From Eucalyptus grandis (Eukaryota > Streptophyta > Magnoliopsida > Myrtales > Myrtaceae): 64,000 nt of DNA. Below the pieces are notes generated by a model. That model had not been told where the DNA came from. It did not search any database and saw nothing but the letters and a program-made list of their open reading frames with translations. The translations under genes and the position numbers were made by a program. Positions 1-11,240 of this stretch are shown here, piece after piece (positions within the stretch are counted from its first letter, which is position 1; every line of letters starts with the position of its first letter). The stretch spans positions 5,967,501 to 6,031,500 of the forward strand of contig NC_052619.1 of the NCBI RefSeq assembly GCF_016545825.1, given 5' to 3'.

Positions 1-3000
1 AGAGGGCTTTCGACTTTGCTTTGACTCTTGAGGTTAGATTTTTGAAAATCCACCTATCAATTTGAGTTATGTTTGCGAGGTCTGTATCGGCTTGACAATT
101 TAGGGCCTGACCATGCAATTTTTGTCTAGTCATAGATGATGCGTTGTCTTTGATGCTTGGCCACATATCTGGCAAGTTGGATCAGGTAACATTTTCCTTC
201 TGTGTAGGTTTTCTTTTGTTGGGAGTGAATTGCTGCATATGCTCCAGATTAAGAATATGATTTTGGGGGATGTTGGTAGTTGCCAGATTTCATGCCAAAG
301 TGATTTTGGTATTTGGTAGGATGGGGAGGGGTTTTGTCTGGTGGGAAGGACAGTTGAGTTTTGTATTCGATTATATCTACTCTTGACAGTGTATGAGCCT
401 GATCTATTGGCTATCCATACAAGTTTATCTGGTTTAAGATGCAGGCTTAGAGGTTGAGCTAGTATCTCTCTAGCTATATCTTCCTGAAACAAGTCATGAA
501 CTCTGTTTGTATCCCATTCTTTCATGTCGCTATCTATTAGTTCAGCCACAACTCTTGGGTCTTCCTTATTTGCTGGGCCAATGATTCTTCCGGAGGGCAA
601 CCATACATCTTCACGAATTCTTATTGTTTTCCCATTCCCAAAATCCCATCTTGTGGCTGGTTCGATTGCATCTCTCCCTATCAGTATACTTTGCCATCCT
701 CATGAAGGCCGGTTACCTCTATTTGCTGCCCAAAAGTCACATCGAGGATAGTAGATACTCTTCATCACTTGGCACCATAAAGCGTTTGGTTTGTTAACTA
801 TTCTCCAAGCCTGTTTTCCCAGCATAGCTATATTAAAGTTCATCAAATCTTTGAAATCCAGACCACCATAGTCCTTCCTGGTTTTCAAGTCTTCCCATTT
901 CTTCCAATGAACACCTCTTCTATTTGCATTTTGTTTCCACCAAAAGGATGCTACTCTCTTCTCAATAGTTCGACATATAGAGGTCGGAATTTTAAAAATA
1001 GACATCACATATTGTGGTATGGCTTGAATGACCGTTTTGATGAGGATTTCTTTCCTAGCCTTCGAGATCAGCCTCTCCTTCCACCCTTTCAATTTTCTTT
1101 CTACTTTTGTAAGGATCCAAGCAAACATTTACTTTTTTGTTTTTCCCCAATCTGCTGGAATACCGAGGTACTTTCCTAAATTTTCTAAGATAGAAACTCT
1201 CAATTTTGATGCTAGATTTTGTTTAAGGTTATGGGGATAGCCTCTCCCAACTAAAAGTCATGATTTATTGAGGTTTATAGCTTGCCCAGACGTAGCAGTA
1301 TTGATTTAGCACATTAGAGACATTTGGAGCTTCTCGGATTGTGCCATCTAAGAAGAAAATGGCATCATCTGCAAAAAGGAGATGGGAGAGGGTTGGGCAT
1401 GTAGAGTTGAGACGGATACCCTTTATGCTTCCATCTTGAACAGCTTTGCGCATGAGGGTCGAGAGGATGTTGATCATGATGATGAAAAGGTAGGGGGAAA
1501 GGGGATCCCCCTGCCTAATTCCTCTAGTAGGTCTAAAAACGGCTGATGGTTCACCATTAATCAAGATGTTGAAAGAGATCGATGAAATGCATATCTTAAT
1601 CCACTTGACCCATTTCTCATGAAATCCCCGTTGGAGAAATCTTTCTAGAATATTTTGAAGCCGACAAAACGTTTCTATCGCCTAGTCCGGATAAGTACGG
1701 ACCTTCTCCGTTTAGAGTCCGAAGACTTTCGCATCACCGGACTCAAGACTCAAGACTCAAGACTCAAGACTTCTCATTGACGCTTTTTCTAATCTAGTGA
1801 CGAAGGCAATCCAGAGCCAAAGTATTTGGTTGAGGATTTAGTCCTATCCTCTGGAGAAGATCTCTTGGCTGGATAAAAATAACGGATTCTTTTATTCGTA
1901 ATCAAGATCGTTTGAAGATCCAATGGTCGACGAAATATTCTTGGAAGGTTCTATTCTTGGAAACCAAGATCCTGATTGTATGGGCGAACATGATTGATGG
2001 GCCATCGTCAGGTTCCTTTAATAGCTCGAATGATCTTCTTGATTGATTCCGTCCAACGGGTAGATTGGAGGAATTCCTTTGGTAAGTGCCAACGGGTATG
2101 ATGGCATAAAGGAGTATAAAAGGAAGACATTCTAGTTGCTTAAGTGCATGATTGATAGAGAAATTCCAGAGTCTGAAGCACCTTGATTATTAGTCGATAC
2201 ATTTTGAGCGAAATTGTATACACAAAGAGTGTCTATACTTAGTGATACCTTGAGCGAGTGTGGTAGATTATCTACACCAAGAAATCAAGGGAGAACATCG
2301 CTGTAACATCTCTTTGTTCATAGTGGAATCCAGCCAATAGGCTGTCAGTGCAGAAGAGTGGACGTAGGCTTGAAATAAGCCGAACCACTATAAACCGCGT
2401 GTTCAATTTTCTCTTCTCTCGTCTTACTTTAATTATTGTTTGTCTCAAATCTATCAACTGTCTAGTATTGTGCAATTATTGAGAAAATCCTTTATATACC
2501 TATTCACCCCCCTCTAGGTACTTATACTAGCTATATCAATCCCAACTTTAGCATATAATCACAAAGAAAATCCCATTCAACTCTGTCATACGCTTTTTGT
2601 ATGTCTAGTTTTAGAATGGCTTGACATTTGCGTTTCCTCCTTCTCACCCTTATTAGATGGATCACCTCTTGGACAATAAATATGTTGTCTTGAATCTTCT
2701 GTCACTTATAAATATTGTTTGTTCTTTAGAAACTATCATTGACAGTCATGGTTTCAGCCTATTTGCCAACACTTTAGCTATGATTTTATAATTAAAATTA
2801 CAAAGGCTAATAGGTCTGAATTGGGTGATGCTTTTTGGGTTGGTTACTTTAGGGATGAGTGTAATGTATGTTCTGTTTATCTCTGGTTCATACGTACCTT
2901 GGCTAAGGAAAGATTGCACCATGCTGAACATATCATCGTTGATGATTGGCTAGTGATTTTGATAGAATAAACCAGTTAGCCCATTCGGTCTCGGTGCCTT

Positions 3001-4336
3001 AGTAGCCCATAACTGAAAAACTACATCTTTAACTTCTTCTTTAGTTACTGGTTTGATCAAGTCTGCATTCATCTCCTCGTTTACCACCACTTAGCATTAC
3101 TCTAATACAGGTTCATAATTCCGGTCACCAACGAAAGTGAATAAAGATTGATAAAAGCTGCAAATGTGATGAGTAAGGGTCTCGGGATCCCTGCACCAGG
3201 TTTGATCATCTAGCCGAAGCATAGATAATTTGTTTCGCTGTCTTCTTTGAATTGTGGTTGCATGAAAATATTTGGTATTTTGATCTCCCCATTTTAGCCA
3301 TTCTATTCTTGACTTCATGCACCAATACATCTCTTCTTGCCTCCACAACTCTTCAATCTTTCGAACTATGTTGCTGGTTTCCTCTCTGTTTTGTTCCCCA
3401 TCGGTATTTGTTAACTCCGTAAGTCGGAATTTGAGGGGGTTGATATGTTTTTGAGCATTTTGGAATTTTCGCCTACTCCATTTGTATAATTCTACTGCAA
3501 TCAGCTTTATTTTATGAGTGAAGCTGATTACGGTAGAGCCATTTGCATTCCAAACCCGCTAAATCACCTCCTCACACTCTAGATCTTCTTGCCAAAAGGG
3601 TTGAAACTTGAACATTTTCTGACATTTCCTTTCTTTTTGTTGTAGAGATAAAACAATCGGGCTGTGATCCGAGCCTATTGTTGGTAGAGCAAAGGCCTAT
3701 GCATTTGGGTGTTGCACTCTCCATTCCAAATTGTAAAGTGCCCTATCTAATCTCTTTTTACTAATGCATTTCCTTCTCTTTTATTGGACTAGGTGTAAGC
3801 ATAGCCCTTGCTTTCAATATCCATCAGAGAACAATCATCCAAGGATCCTTGAAAAGCTGCAATTCTGTATCGGTCCACCTCCCTACATCTAACATTTTCC
3901 CAATGGTAAAGATTTCATTAAAATCCCCAATACACAGCCATGGAAGAGAATTAGAATATTTGTTGTCTTTTACTAAACACCAGAGTCTCAATCTCTCCTG
4001 AAAATTTGTAGGTGCATGTAAAAAGGAAATTCGCATAAGGTTGCCGCTGTTTAAATCCTTACATTTTATATTGATGAGCTCCTTATAACTTCCATTCACT
4101 TCCACTTGGACCTCCTTATCCCAAAGTAATGCTAAACCTCCAGCTATGCCAACTGGCTCAATAATGAGAGATTCTTTGAAAAGAGCCCTTTTCCTTACTC
4201 TCTCAACCACATTGTTCTGAATTTTCATTTCCATGAGAAATACCAGGTTGAGCTTTTCTTGAGCCACTAAAGCTCTAAAGTGCTAGGCTGTCAAGGGGTT
4301 GCTCAGCCCTTGACAGTTCCAGCTAAGTAGCTTCAT
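1..4336 (-). pseudogene. LINE ORF2 remnant (AP endonuclease, reverse transcriptase, zf-RVT)
   Basis: ORF2 starts at 4336 with the endonuclease N-terminus (WNCQGL, interrupted by a TAG soon after) and continues to PWLCIGDFNEI near 3910. Reverse transcriptase blocks follow in several frames. The fingers/palm block is at 2931-2746 (TLIPKV...FRPISLCN). GIRQGDPLSPYLF and the catalytic LLFADD motif lie within 1564-1265. The C-terminal zf-RVT region is at 600-130, with paired cysteines CQICG and a following HH. The frame changes between blocks, so the gene is dead. A solo LTR at 1629-2538 sits between the two RT blocks. The RNase H or 3' part would lie left of the window. Confidence 0.87.
1629..2538 (+). 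mobile_element. Solo LTR, copia-like family, copy 1 (910 bp)
   Basis: A 910-bp block is flanked by the 5-bp direct repeat ATCCC (1624-1628 and 2539-2543). It starts CGTTGGAG, apparently a mutated TGTTGGAG, and ends CTATATCA, close to TG...CA. A TATA-like TATAAAAGG lies near 2113. The end carries the C-rich run typical of copia LTRs (TATTCACCCCCCTCTAGG). No internal domain or second LTR is present, so this is a solo LTR left by recombination inside LINE ORF2. It contains a short expansion of a CTCAAGA heptamer (1741-1770). Confidence 0.9.
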
Positions 4337-5472
4337 CTTTGCTGCTAGCCACCATAGCCCATGTGTTTGCCCCTTCCCAAGATTGGATCGGGGTATCCAA
4401 GAGTTGATTTTCATTCATTACATGCTCATGTACCGATTTCTTCTCATAGGGATTGACTCGTTTTTGTTTTTTTGCCGTAAGAGCTTTATATATCGCCTTC
4501 CCTTTCTTGGAATTCTGTGATGACATTTCAAAACCAGCTTGACAGATAAGTAATGTTTGTTGTTTTTCTGAGTTGTAGCTTCTTATTATGCTCATTTGCT
4601 ATGTTTTTTTCAGATTGAACAGGGACAATTGCCAGAGCATATTGTTCTTCCACCGCTGTTTCCGTTATTGTTTCTATCACCTCTATTTGCGTCTCCATTA
4701 CAACCTCTTCTTCTGGATCCGAATGATCAAGTTTACCATAGAAAGTCTTCCAGTAGGGGCTGTTTTCTCTAACTTCCGCCTTTAGCCATGATCCACAGCA
4801 TCCTAGTTGATCGTGAGGTAAACCAGTTTCTTCATAGGGTATTTTAGTGCAATAATTTGCATAATGTCCAATTCGACTGCAGGAATAACAATAATGCGGA
4901 AGCCTTTCGTATTTATAATTAATCCACCATTGCTTTTCCCCATAGGTAATCACAATGCCTGTTTTGAGCGGGTTGGACAGGTTTAGTAACACTCTGGCCT
5001 TCCCACTTTTCGTGATGTTTTTGCCTCTCGCCTCAATTTTTATCTCCTCTACTTCCCCCAGTTTTGAGGCTAAGAGGTGTATGGCACCTTCATTTACTCT
5101 AGCGCAAGGAAGACCTATAAAATGGACCTAGAACGCATAATACGTGAATTTATAACAGTGCTCAGGTATGTTTGGGTCACCTTGTTTCAGAACTAATAAA
5201 TTACTTGAGAAAGACCAGGGTCCAGATTCTATGACCCTTTTTTTTCTTCAATGGATTGGAATATAAATGAGAAGAAACCTGGTTCAATTTGTTCGCATTT
5301 AACATAATCAACTTTTCAAGCTCGCTTCATAGTATTACTGAAAGCCTGAAGGTTGACATTAGGCTTCGAGTACAGCTTGCCATACAAGATTAATTCACTT
5401 TGTTGTTTTTCTGCTTTTGGAATGTCTTCTCCTAGGTCCGTGAAGTCATCTTCGGACCATAGATCGCCCATT
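4323..5472 (-). pseudogene. LINE ORF1 remnant (DUF4283-like with CCHC zinc knuckle)
   Basis: The minus frame opens with an ATG at 5472 (MGDLWSEDDF...). The first part resembles the DUF4283 nucleic-acid-binding region of plant LINE gag-like proteins. A zinc knuckle follows with C-x2-C-x4-H-x4-C spacing (CYSCSRIGHYANYC, near 4900-4860). A TAG interrupts the frame near 5128, where a Trp codon would be expected, and the tail continues in another frame from about 4595 to 4323. The family protein binds element RNA. This copy cannot give an intact product. The solo LTR at 5491-6403 begins 18 bp upstream of this ATG, cutting ORF1 off from the 5' region of the element. Confidence 0.8.
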
Positions 5473-5490
5473 CTTCTACACGATGCTGCT

Positions 5491-6403
5491 TGATATAGCT
5501 AGTAATAGCACCTAGAGGGGGGGGTGAATAGGTGTTTAAATACTTTCTCGAGATATGAAAGCAATACTAGGCAAACAATAGAAAGGAAGCTCTCCAAAAC
5601 GAACTAAGAACAAAGTAAAGCAGAGAGTAGGGAAGAGAAAATTGAACACAAGGTTTATAGTGGTTTGGCTTATTTCAAGCCTACGTCCACTCTTCTGTAC
5701 TGACAGCCCACCGGTTGGATTTCATTATGAATAAAAGAGATGTTACAACAATGCTTTCCCTTGATTCACAGTGTAGATATTCTATCACACTTCCTCAAGG
5801 TATCTCAAAATATAGACTCTCTTTTACGTACAAGATTTTGCTCAGCAAATGAATTGACTAAGAATCAAAGAGCTTCAGACTTTGGAATTCTTCTATCGTG
5901 CACCTTCTCGAACAACTGGAACGTCTTATTTTTATACTCCTTTGTGCCATCATACCCGTTGGCACTTATCAAAGGAATTCTTCCAATCCTCCCGTTGGAT
6001 AGAATCAATTAGGAAGATTATTCGAGCTATTAAAGGAACATGTCGATAGCCCATCAATCATGCTCGCCCATACAATCAGGATCTTGGTTTCCATAAGTAG
6101 AACCTTCCAAGAATACTTCGCCAATCATCGGATCTTTAATCATTCTTGATTTGAATAAAGGAACTGTTATGTCATATCCAGCCAAGAGATCTTCTCCAGT
6201 CGATAAGGCCAAATCCTTAATAAAGTAGTTCTAGATAGCCTTTTCTCAACGAATTAGAAACTGTCAATGAGAATAGATTTTGAGTCTTGAGGCTGGTAGT
6301 CCGGAGGTCTTTAGACTTTAATAGAAGAGTCTGCAAAACTTCAGACTAGACTGATAGAAACGTTTTGTCAGTTTCAAAATATTCCAGAAGGATTTCTCCA
6401 ACA
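5491..6403 (-). mobile_element. Solo LTR, same family, copy 2 (913 bp), reverse orientation
   Basis: This is the reverse complement of the element at 1629-2538, with indels and point differences. It is bounded by TG (5491) and CA (6403) and by the 5-bp direct repeat CTGCT (5486-5490 and 6404-6408). On its coding strand it starts TGTTGGAGAAATCC and carries a TATAAAAA box. It lies in the LINE just upstream of the ORF1 ATG, so it is younger than the LINE. Confidence 0.92.
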
Positions 6404-7030
6404 CTGCTAAACGAAGGTGGTTGTCCCCTCTATCTGCCATTTCCTGTCACCGATTCTGGCCGATGCAGCAAAACACTGTGATGCTTTGTCTATGGAGTGA
6501 AGGGAGCTCTAGAGGTGCCTTTTTAACTAGTGTTTTGCAACTGAACAAGATGAATCACTGAGGAGAACATGTATGCCCACCGTACGACGCACCGAATCAC
6601 CGAGAGAAGCTCAAAACCCTATGTTCTCAGAGATCCCTTCGCAGGGAGATCCAGCCGCAGGGAAAAAGTGCCAGATAAACTATCACTGAGGAATCGCTGA
6701 TCGTACCTTTAGATGAGAAGCAGGAAGATGGTTTGGGTGATTCAACAGACCTTCACAAGTCTTCAATCGTTCATTGGTCGCCTTTCAAGATGAGGATCTG
6801 GAGATGCACAGCAAACCCAACGACATTTCTCTCCATGGAAGCCATTTGGATGGGAATGATCTAAAAAAACAAACTCTAATCTGGAGGTGTATGTATGTGC
6901 GCTGCCATGAATGGCAGAATTAGGGTTTTTGATTGAGGGGATTTTTAGGGATTGAGGGTAGCTATCACCGAAGGATGGAGGGGAAACTCAACCATTGTTG
7001 AGAGTGTGTGCGAGGGAGGTGATGTTAGAC
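6404..7030 (-). other. Probable 5' untranslated region of the LINE
   Basis: This is non-coding, moderately GC-rich DNA continuous with the LINE once the solo LTR is removed. No ORF or promoter motif is clear. The assignment rests on position only. Confidence 0.45.
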
Positions 7031-7037
7031 AAGGGGA

Positions 7038-9065
7038 CGCAATAAATCTTTAATATGTAAGAATTTATAAGGGTAGTGGCTCAATGTTAGCTATGAATCA
7101 TGAAATAAAATTCATTACTCAAACTAATTTAATTTAGTTGTAGTAAATAATTGACAGTAACGATTCTCTTGCACGTTACTCTGGGGACTCATACATACTT
7201 GACGAACTCAACAAAATTATATAAAAAAAAAACCTTAAAACTTATGGCCCGAAAAGACTTATTGTCCAAATTGAATTATACAAATTCAAGAAAATTATAT
7301 GTAGAAAAATGTAAGCATGTACCATGAAATTGCATAATTTTATTAAAGTACAAATCTTGAGAAAATAATAATCTCGAAATAGTGAAACTTATATTTAGTT
7401 TGGAACAAAATAATAATTTAACATTATTTCAATTTATAGTTGAGCAACAATGAGAAGACACAAAGAATGATGTAGATGTGATAACAATTTAGCTTTTGAT
7501 AGAGATTATTGCAAAACCTATCACGTGATGTGATTGTTTTTCAGCAATACACTCAGTTGTCTAAAGTTTACACAAAATTTTAGTATATTATATACTCAAT
7601 ACAAATATAGTATATAATAAGTCGGACATTTTTAACTCATCATATATTGTAATACATCTTTGAAAAATTTGGTGTCGTGAGAGAAGCTTACGAGCGACCA
7701 TCTTTGGTACTTCCATCGTTTTTTTGTTCCGTTTGTCATTTTCTTTAAAGAAAAATTCTCCTTCCTTTTTTCCCAAACAAACGTACTATTTTTTATAGCT
7801 GAACTTATTTTCATTTTTATTTTGATTACTTTTAAAATCTATTTAATGATATTTATTTATTTTCAACTTTCAAGCACAAAAGTGTGATTTGCGGACCATG
7901 CTATTGCTCGGTTTTTTTCGAATTTCTCCCATCAGTGAAATTTACGTAATATTTTAAGACTGCGTGTAGGTATTCTGAAATATTTTAGTTAGTGCATGTT
8001 AATGAATATCCTAAAGCATTTGTTAAGATGCTTACTGATAAAATTTATATTTTCCTGTGTACATATTCTCAATTGTGGAGGCTTGATTTTCCTCCAAGAA
8101 ATCAACCATTCCAAACCGTTGTCCCTACAAAGAAATTAACTACCTTTGTCACATTTTAGTTCTATACCTAACAAAAATGTCTAATTACGACTTGAAATTA
8201 ATAGGAGATTAATAGGAGGTAAAGTCCCCGCTTGCCTTTTGGCCCCATTAGATTCGTCAAGATTGATTTCACGGCCCCATTAGATTCGTCAAGATTGATT
8301 TCATTTCATGAAATAGAGGCATTCTAATTTCCTATGATTAGATTCGTCAAGATTGATTTCATTTTATGAAATAAAGGCATTCTAATTTCCTATGATTTAA
8401 ATTTAAATTTATGTGATATTTAACTGCTATCACCATTTTATTTTATAATTTATATAAAGTAAAATGGTTGCTCGAAGCATTTAGCAGTGAGTAAGTGCTT
8501 TCACTAAAACCATTTCCTAGAAAGACTCAAAAAGTAATATTTAATATCCTCCTAAAAAGTCTAAAAGGGATATATAATTCTTCTCGTCCTTCAAATGCGC
8601 GGAGGACCATAATTTATAACTCTGAAAAAAAAAAAAAGAAAAAAACTTGACAAGTTGTGACCGTAATTTAAAGACGACCGTTCATTTTAAGAGAACTCGC
8701 AATAAATCTTTAATAAGTAAGAATTTATAAGGGTAGTGGCTCTGAATCATGAAATAAAATTCAAGTTCATTTTAAGAGAACTCGCAATAAATCTTTAATA
8801 AGTAAGAATTTATAAGGGTAGTGGCTCTGAATCATGAAATAAAATTCAATACGCAAACTAATTTAATTTAGTTGTAGGAAATATCTGACAGTAATGATTC
8901 TCTCGCATGTTACTCGGGGGACTCATACATGACGAACTCAACAAAATTATAAATAAAACTTAAAACTTCTGGCCCGAAAAGACTTGTTGTCTAAATCGAA
9001 TTATACAGACTCCAGAAAATTATAAAAAAATCTTACAATTTATTGCCAAAAAAATTTATTGTTCC
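7038..9065. repeat. Local direct-repeat family (three partial copies)
   Basis: A unit beginning GCAATAAATCTTTAAT and running through 'gggtagtggctc', 'catgaaataaaattca' and 'atttaatttagttgtag' to 'ggcccgaaaagactt' occurs at about 7038-7300 and again at about 8772-9040. A shorter extra copy of its first 80 bp lies at 8696-8771. The DNA between (about 7300-8690) is AT-rich and non-coding. The unit is of unknown class. Confidence 0.7.
8228..8400. repeat. Short tandem/direct duplication
   Basis: The phrase 'ttagattcgtcaagattgat' occurs three times. The last two copies are followed by nearly identical 'gaaatagaggcattctaattt' tracts. This looks like stepwise local duplication; nothing is coding here. 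Confidence 0.75.
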
Positions 9066-9606
9066 AAACGACAAGCGAGTGAGATCTGTGATGCAGTAAA
9101 ATGTCGATTCGAATGCAAAACGAGTGAGACCTGGGATGCAGACGGAAAACGATCCTTAAAAAACCCATCTAATTTGACCTATTATTATTTTCTCAGCGCT
9201 TTCAAAGTTGGTTCTTTATATAGATATGCTATTTTTTGGTTATCGAGAGAAGTTTATAGTCCTAAATGATATTTTTTCCTTAATAAATGTGGAACTCAAA
9301 TAACACTCAACTCTCCTCAACAAGCAAGGAAAAGAAAAACCAGCAGATCCAAATTACCAAAATAAAATAAGCACAATTAACGAGTCAAGAAAACCAAACT
9401 ATACAACTGTAGCAAAGCATGGAAACACAAAATGCAAAGTTGCCAAACCACCACTGATGTGTTTCTTAACTTACAAAAAGAAAACCTCGGAAGAGAAAAA
9501 TAAAAGGAAAGGACAACATGAATCATCTGTCTCCCACGGGCTCCCCACGAAAGTAAACATTACATGCATGTCCGAAATAGGAAGGGGAGGGTTATTGCCG
9601 TCATCC

Positions 9607-10345
9607 CTAGATGACCGATCCGGTGGTTGGGCCGCCGCCCTTGTAAGGGTCGCCGGCGGCGGCGGCGGCGCTGCTGCCGTAAGGGGTGTCCCGGTAACCC
9701 GGCCCGTAGCGGCTGTTGAAGAGGCCGGCGTGGAGCAGCAGCAAGTACAGGAGCTGAGTGAAGGTCAGTATTATTATGAACGCCTCCAGCACTCGCAGCC
9801 TCCACCCTCTGTGCCCTCCCACGTTTATCTCCTTGCATGCCAACCTGAATCAACCAAAACACGACAATAAGAACAAACTACAAGGAACGTATCGACAGGA
9901 ACGAACGATGCGACGATGGGAAATCGCCGTTTTACCCGAAGGCGAGGGCGGTGATGGCCCAGGCGATGAGCGCGGAGGACGCGGCCGCGGCGAGGCTGTC
10001 GTTCCGCCAAGCCCTGATGTGGCTGGCGCCGGCGAGCTTCGAGATGATCCCGATGACGCCGGACAGGAGCGCGAAGATGAGGAAGAACATGGTCGCGCCG
10101 TTCCCTCCGAAACCTGGATCGGCGAAACTCACCTTCTCAGCATGTAAACGATCAAAACGGCGCATGCCAACTTACAAGGCTCGATGCGTTATATGTAAGA
10201 TAGGAAGATGAAACGTACTGGGGTGACCGGTTTGGCCGTTGATGAAGCGGTTGAGGCACCAGCTGGCGAAGCCGACCACGATGAGGTACATGACCAGGTT
10301 GAGAAACAGCAGCGGCCCTGCTATGTTCCTTCCCATCGTCGCCAT
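9607..10345 (-). CDS. AWPM-19-like plasma-membrane protein (three exons)
   Basis: The AWPM-19 family comprises small plant plasma-membrane proteins linked to ABA, dehydration and cold; rice PM1 is reported as an ABA importer. Exons on the minus strand are 10345-10219, 10113-9936 and 9844-9607, with GT-AG introns of 105 and 91 bp. They give 543 nt or 180 residues, a usual family length. Four hydrophobic segments lie near residues 10-30 (LLFLNLVMYLIVVGF), 49-66 (MFFLIFALLSGVIGII), 80-101 (AWAITALAFG) and 113-135 (IIILTFTQLLYLLLL). Family blocks seen are NGQTGHPSFGGNGAT across the first junction, HIRAWRNDSLAAA, and LACKEINVGG at the start of exon 3. The Gly/Ala-rich tail (GPGYRDTPYG, an Ala run, YKGGGPTTGS) is soluble. 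The start is the first of two close Met codons, just inside a (CT)n leader. No clear ABRE lies in the near upstream DNA. Confidence 0.92.
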
Positions 10346-10348
10346 TTC

Positions 10349-10399
10349 TTCTCTCTCTCTCTCTCTCTCTCCCTCTCCCTCTCTCTCGCTCTCGCTCTA
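10349..10399. repeat. (CT)n microsatellite in the 5' leader of the AWPM-19-like gene
   Basis: About 50 bp of CT/CCCT repeats begin 4 bp from the ATG codon at 10345. On the gene strand they read as GA-rich 5' UTR, common in plant leaders. A weak TATATC lies about 140 bp upstream of the ATG (near 10480). Confidence 0.85.
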
Positions 10400-10787
10400 G
10401 TTGCAGAAGAAGCTGGTGAACTTGTATGGATAAGATTGAGGATGGACAGGTACAAAAAGCGAGAGGGTTTGGGGATGATATAGGAGGAGGAGGAGGAGGA
10501 GGAGAAGATACGCGTCAGAGGCGGTGCGATCCTGGAGCTCGCTCGTGCTGACGGGTGTCGAGGGCACCTGTCACTTGTCAGCATCATTCTTGATGAGTGC
10601 GTGGTGGTGCGTGGTGGTGTCGAGGCGGTGACGACAATGTCAACCGATGCGTCACTTTCACATCAGGACGAATCCGCTTTCTGGCCCATGTATTTTTTCG
10701 AAGCGTGGCGAAAGCTTCGGCTCGCGACAGTCTCCTGAGAGGAGAAGTGGTGTCATGTTCGACGGTACAATGAGTGCGGACTTGTGA

Positions 10788-10883
10788 AACTGCGATTTGA
10801 TTTTGTATCAAATCGCTTTGTAAAGCTAAGAGAAAAACTGCGATTTGATTTTGTATCAAATCGCTTTGGAAAGCTAAGAGAAA
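10788..10883. repeat. 48-bp tandem duplication, each unit with a hairpin
   Basis: Two adjacent 48-bp units differ at one or two bases. Each contains the perfect inverted repeat GCGATTTGAT / ATCAAATCGC around a 5-nt loop. It lies about 450 bp upstream of the AWPM-19-like ATG. Confidence 0.85.
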
Positions 10884-10919
10884 GTAACAATCCCATTACT
10901 GCAATGTTGCGTAGAAAGG

Positions 10920-11240
10920 GCTCTTTCTTATATTAATTTTCACTAAATTAGATTAATACTACGAAAACTCATGAATTGGTACATCCTCAAAATTTCAAAA
11001 CTAACAAATATTTTTATGACAAATTCATCATATATTAATTTTCACTAAATTAGATTAATACTAACGTGTTATCTAACTAAATAATTTGACAGTAAAATTT
11101 AACAAAAGTTAACATAAGATAAATTTATCACTAATATATTAATGTGAAATTTTTATGGTTAAAAAATTAGTTTAAAGTAAATTTATCACGAATATATCAA
11201 TTTGAAAATTTTCATAATATTAACCCTAGTTAAAAAGGGC
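10920..11240. repeat. AT-rich dispersed repeat ('gacaaattta' family)
   Basis: Degenerate tandem phrases such as 'ttttcactaaattagatta', 'aaatttaacaaaagttaaca' and 'aaatttatcac' recur here. They resemble the tracts at 18640-19160, 32690-33195 and 53470-53700. No coding potential. Confidence 0.65.

Larger units (their letters stand above)
1..7030 (-). mobile_element. L1-type LINE (non-LTR retrotransposon), decayed, 3' end outside the window
   Basis: Read on the minus strand, the order is a 5' region (7030-5473), ORF1 with a CCHC knuckle, then ORF2 with endonuclease, reverse transcriptase and a zf-RVT region, as in plant L1 elements. The ORF1 stop overlaps the ORF2 start (ORF1 ends at 4323, ORF2 ATG at 4336). 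Frameshifts and stops break both ORFs. Two solo LTRs (1629-2538 and 5491-6403) split it. The 3' UTR and poly(A) lie left of position 1, so target-site duplications cannot be checked. The 5' limit near 7030 is set by the start of an unrelated local repeat and is approximate. Confidence 0.88.

Noticed and set aside
10584..10859. 91-codon minus ORF upstream of the AWPM-19-like gene
   Set aside because: It spans the 48-bp tandem repeat and low-complexity His/Pro codons; no domain.
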